The notes below the pieces were generated by a model. That model did not search any database, had not been told where the DNA came from, and saw only the letters and a program-made list of their open reading frames with translations. Below are positions 50,668 to 51,075 of a stretch of 51,075 bases of DNA, in pieces; position 1 is the stretch's first letter, and every line of letters starts with the position of its first letter. Source of the DNA: Chloroflexota bacterium (GTDB lineage Bacteria > Chloroflexota > Anaerolineae > Anaerolineales > UBA4823). The stretch is from positions 1-51,075 of the forward strand of contig JAJUJL010000027.1 in the NCBI GenBank assembly GCA_029265355.1, given 5' to 3'. The position numbers and the translations under genes were made by a program.

Positions 50668-51075
50668 TAGGGGCGGGTTTGCACCAGCCAGGCGCTCTAC
50701 CCGGCACACCGCCGCCCAGGCCTTTCGATCCGGCCGGGTATCGCCCAAACCCGCCCTGCCCGCCCGCACGATCGGCCCCATCGGCCGGGCGGGGGTGGGT
50801 TTTGGCCCTGGTTGGCTGGTTGGAAAACCCTGATGCAAGGCCGTGCGCGCCGGCGCGCCTTGCCTGCACACCGCCGCCCAGGCCTCTCGATCCGGCCGGG
50901 TATCGCCCAAACCCGCCCTGCCCGCCCGCAGGATCGGCCCCCAGGCGGTGGGCGCCCCCGGCGATGGGAAGCCGGGTGACAATCGAACAGGCCTCGGGTA
51001 GGGGCGGGTTTGCACCAGCCAGGCGCTCTACCCGGCACACCGCCGCCCAGGCCTTTCGATCCGGCCGGGTATCGC
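50668..51075. repeat. Large direct repeat, period 331 bp, cut by the window end
   Basis: Bases 50999-51075 repeat 50668-50744 without change. Inside one period a 76-bp block (50704-50779) occurs again at 50866-50941 with about two changes. The DNA is very GC-rich and contains TAGGGGCGGGTTTGCACCAG, a type seen often in intergenic repeat families. No gene is seen here; open frames on the minus strand repeat with the DNA and are not believable. Confidence 0.9.

Noticed and set aside
50668-51075. CRISPR or coding repeats at the right edge
   Set aside because: The period is 331 bp and the internal copies differ in spacing. Open frames repeat with the DNA and have no start signals or family resemblance.

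Overview
The window reads as a chromosomal contig from a GC-rich bacterium, most likely Chloroflexota (Anaerolineae or a relative). This is inferred from gene style, not from a marker gene. The signs are an extracytoplasmic sugar-binding lipoprotein with a long charged Val/Glu linker, secreted proteins ending in a short LP-x-x-x-R type tail, a giant multi-GAF sensor, SulP and NrfD fusions, and many short intergenic repeats. No rRNA, tRNA, CRISPR array, phage gene or full insertion sequence was seen.

Layout. Positions 1-265 hold a 126-bp tandem repeat. A patatin-like lipase (398-1333) faces a very large membrane GAF/PAS/GGDEF/EAL protein (1350-7451). A LysM protein and a cytochrome c lipoprotein follow (7709-8884). 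From 8956 to 16414 lies a carbohydrate operon: a LacI-type regulator with a clear promoter and a double palindromic operator, a sugar-binding lipoprotein, two CUT1 permeases, a GH65 disaccharide phosphorylase and beta-phosphoglucomutase. The genes fit import of an alpha-linked glucose disaccharide, phosphorolysis to beta-glucose 1-phosphate, and isomerisation to glucose 6-phosphate. The transport ATPase is not encoded here.

From 16411 to 22187 are single genes: an intradiol-dioxygenase-like lipoprotein, a DUF4405-type membrane protein with an internal Tat-like motif and a Cys-rich tail, a secreted subtilase, an SRPBCC-PDZ-DinB fusion and a secreted protein of unknown function.

From 33771 down to 22296 on the minus strand is a sulfur and molybdoenzyme array: TusA, DsrE-like, rhodanese/metallo-beta-lactamase fusion, a fused iron-sulfur/NrfD subunit, a molybdopterin catalytic subunit without Tat signal, a SulP-STAS-rhodanese fusion, a divergent GlpX and a TorD-type chaperone. 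A second SulP transporter diverges from it (33974-35710). I infer that the array handles sulfane sulfur through persulfide and sulfite to sulfate, with sulfate or bicarbonate movement by SulP. The substrate and direction are not proven by sequence. A 115-bp miniature element sits exactly at the tusA stop codon, and a second copy lies at 45143-45257.

The rest holds a GT-C type membrane glycosyltransferase, a 1080-residue secreted repeat protein, an unknown protein, a 2-hydroxyacid dehydrogenase, a bacterioferritin-like protein, a saccharopine-dehydrogenase-like protein, a small membrane protein and a [NiFe]-hydrogenase maturation operon hypA-hypB-hypF-hypC-hypD (45833-50652). No hypE and no hydrogenase subunit lie inside the window. 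The window ends in a 331-bp-period repeat.
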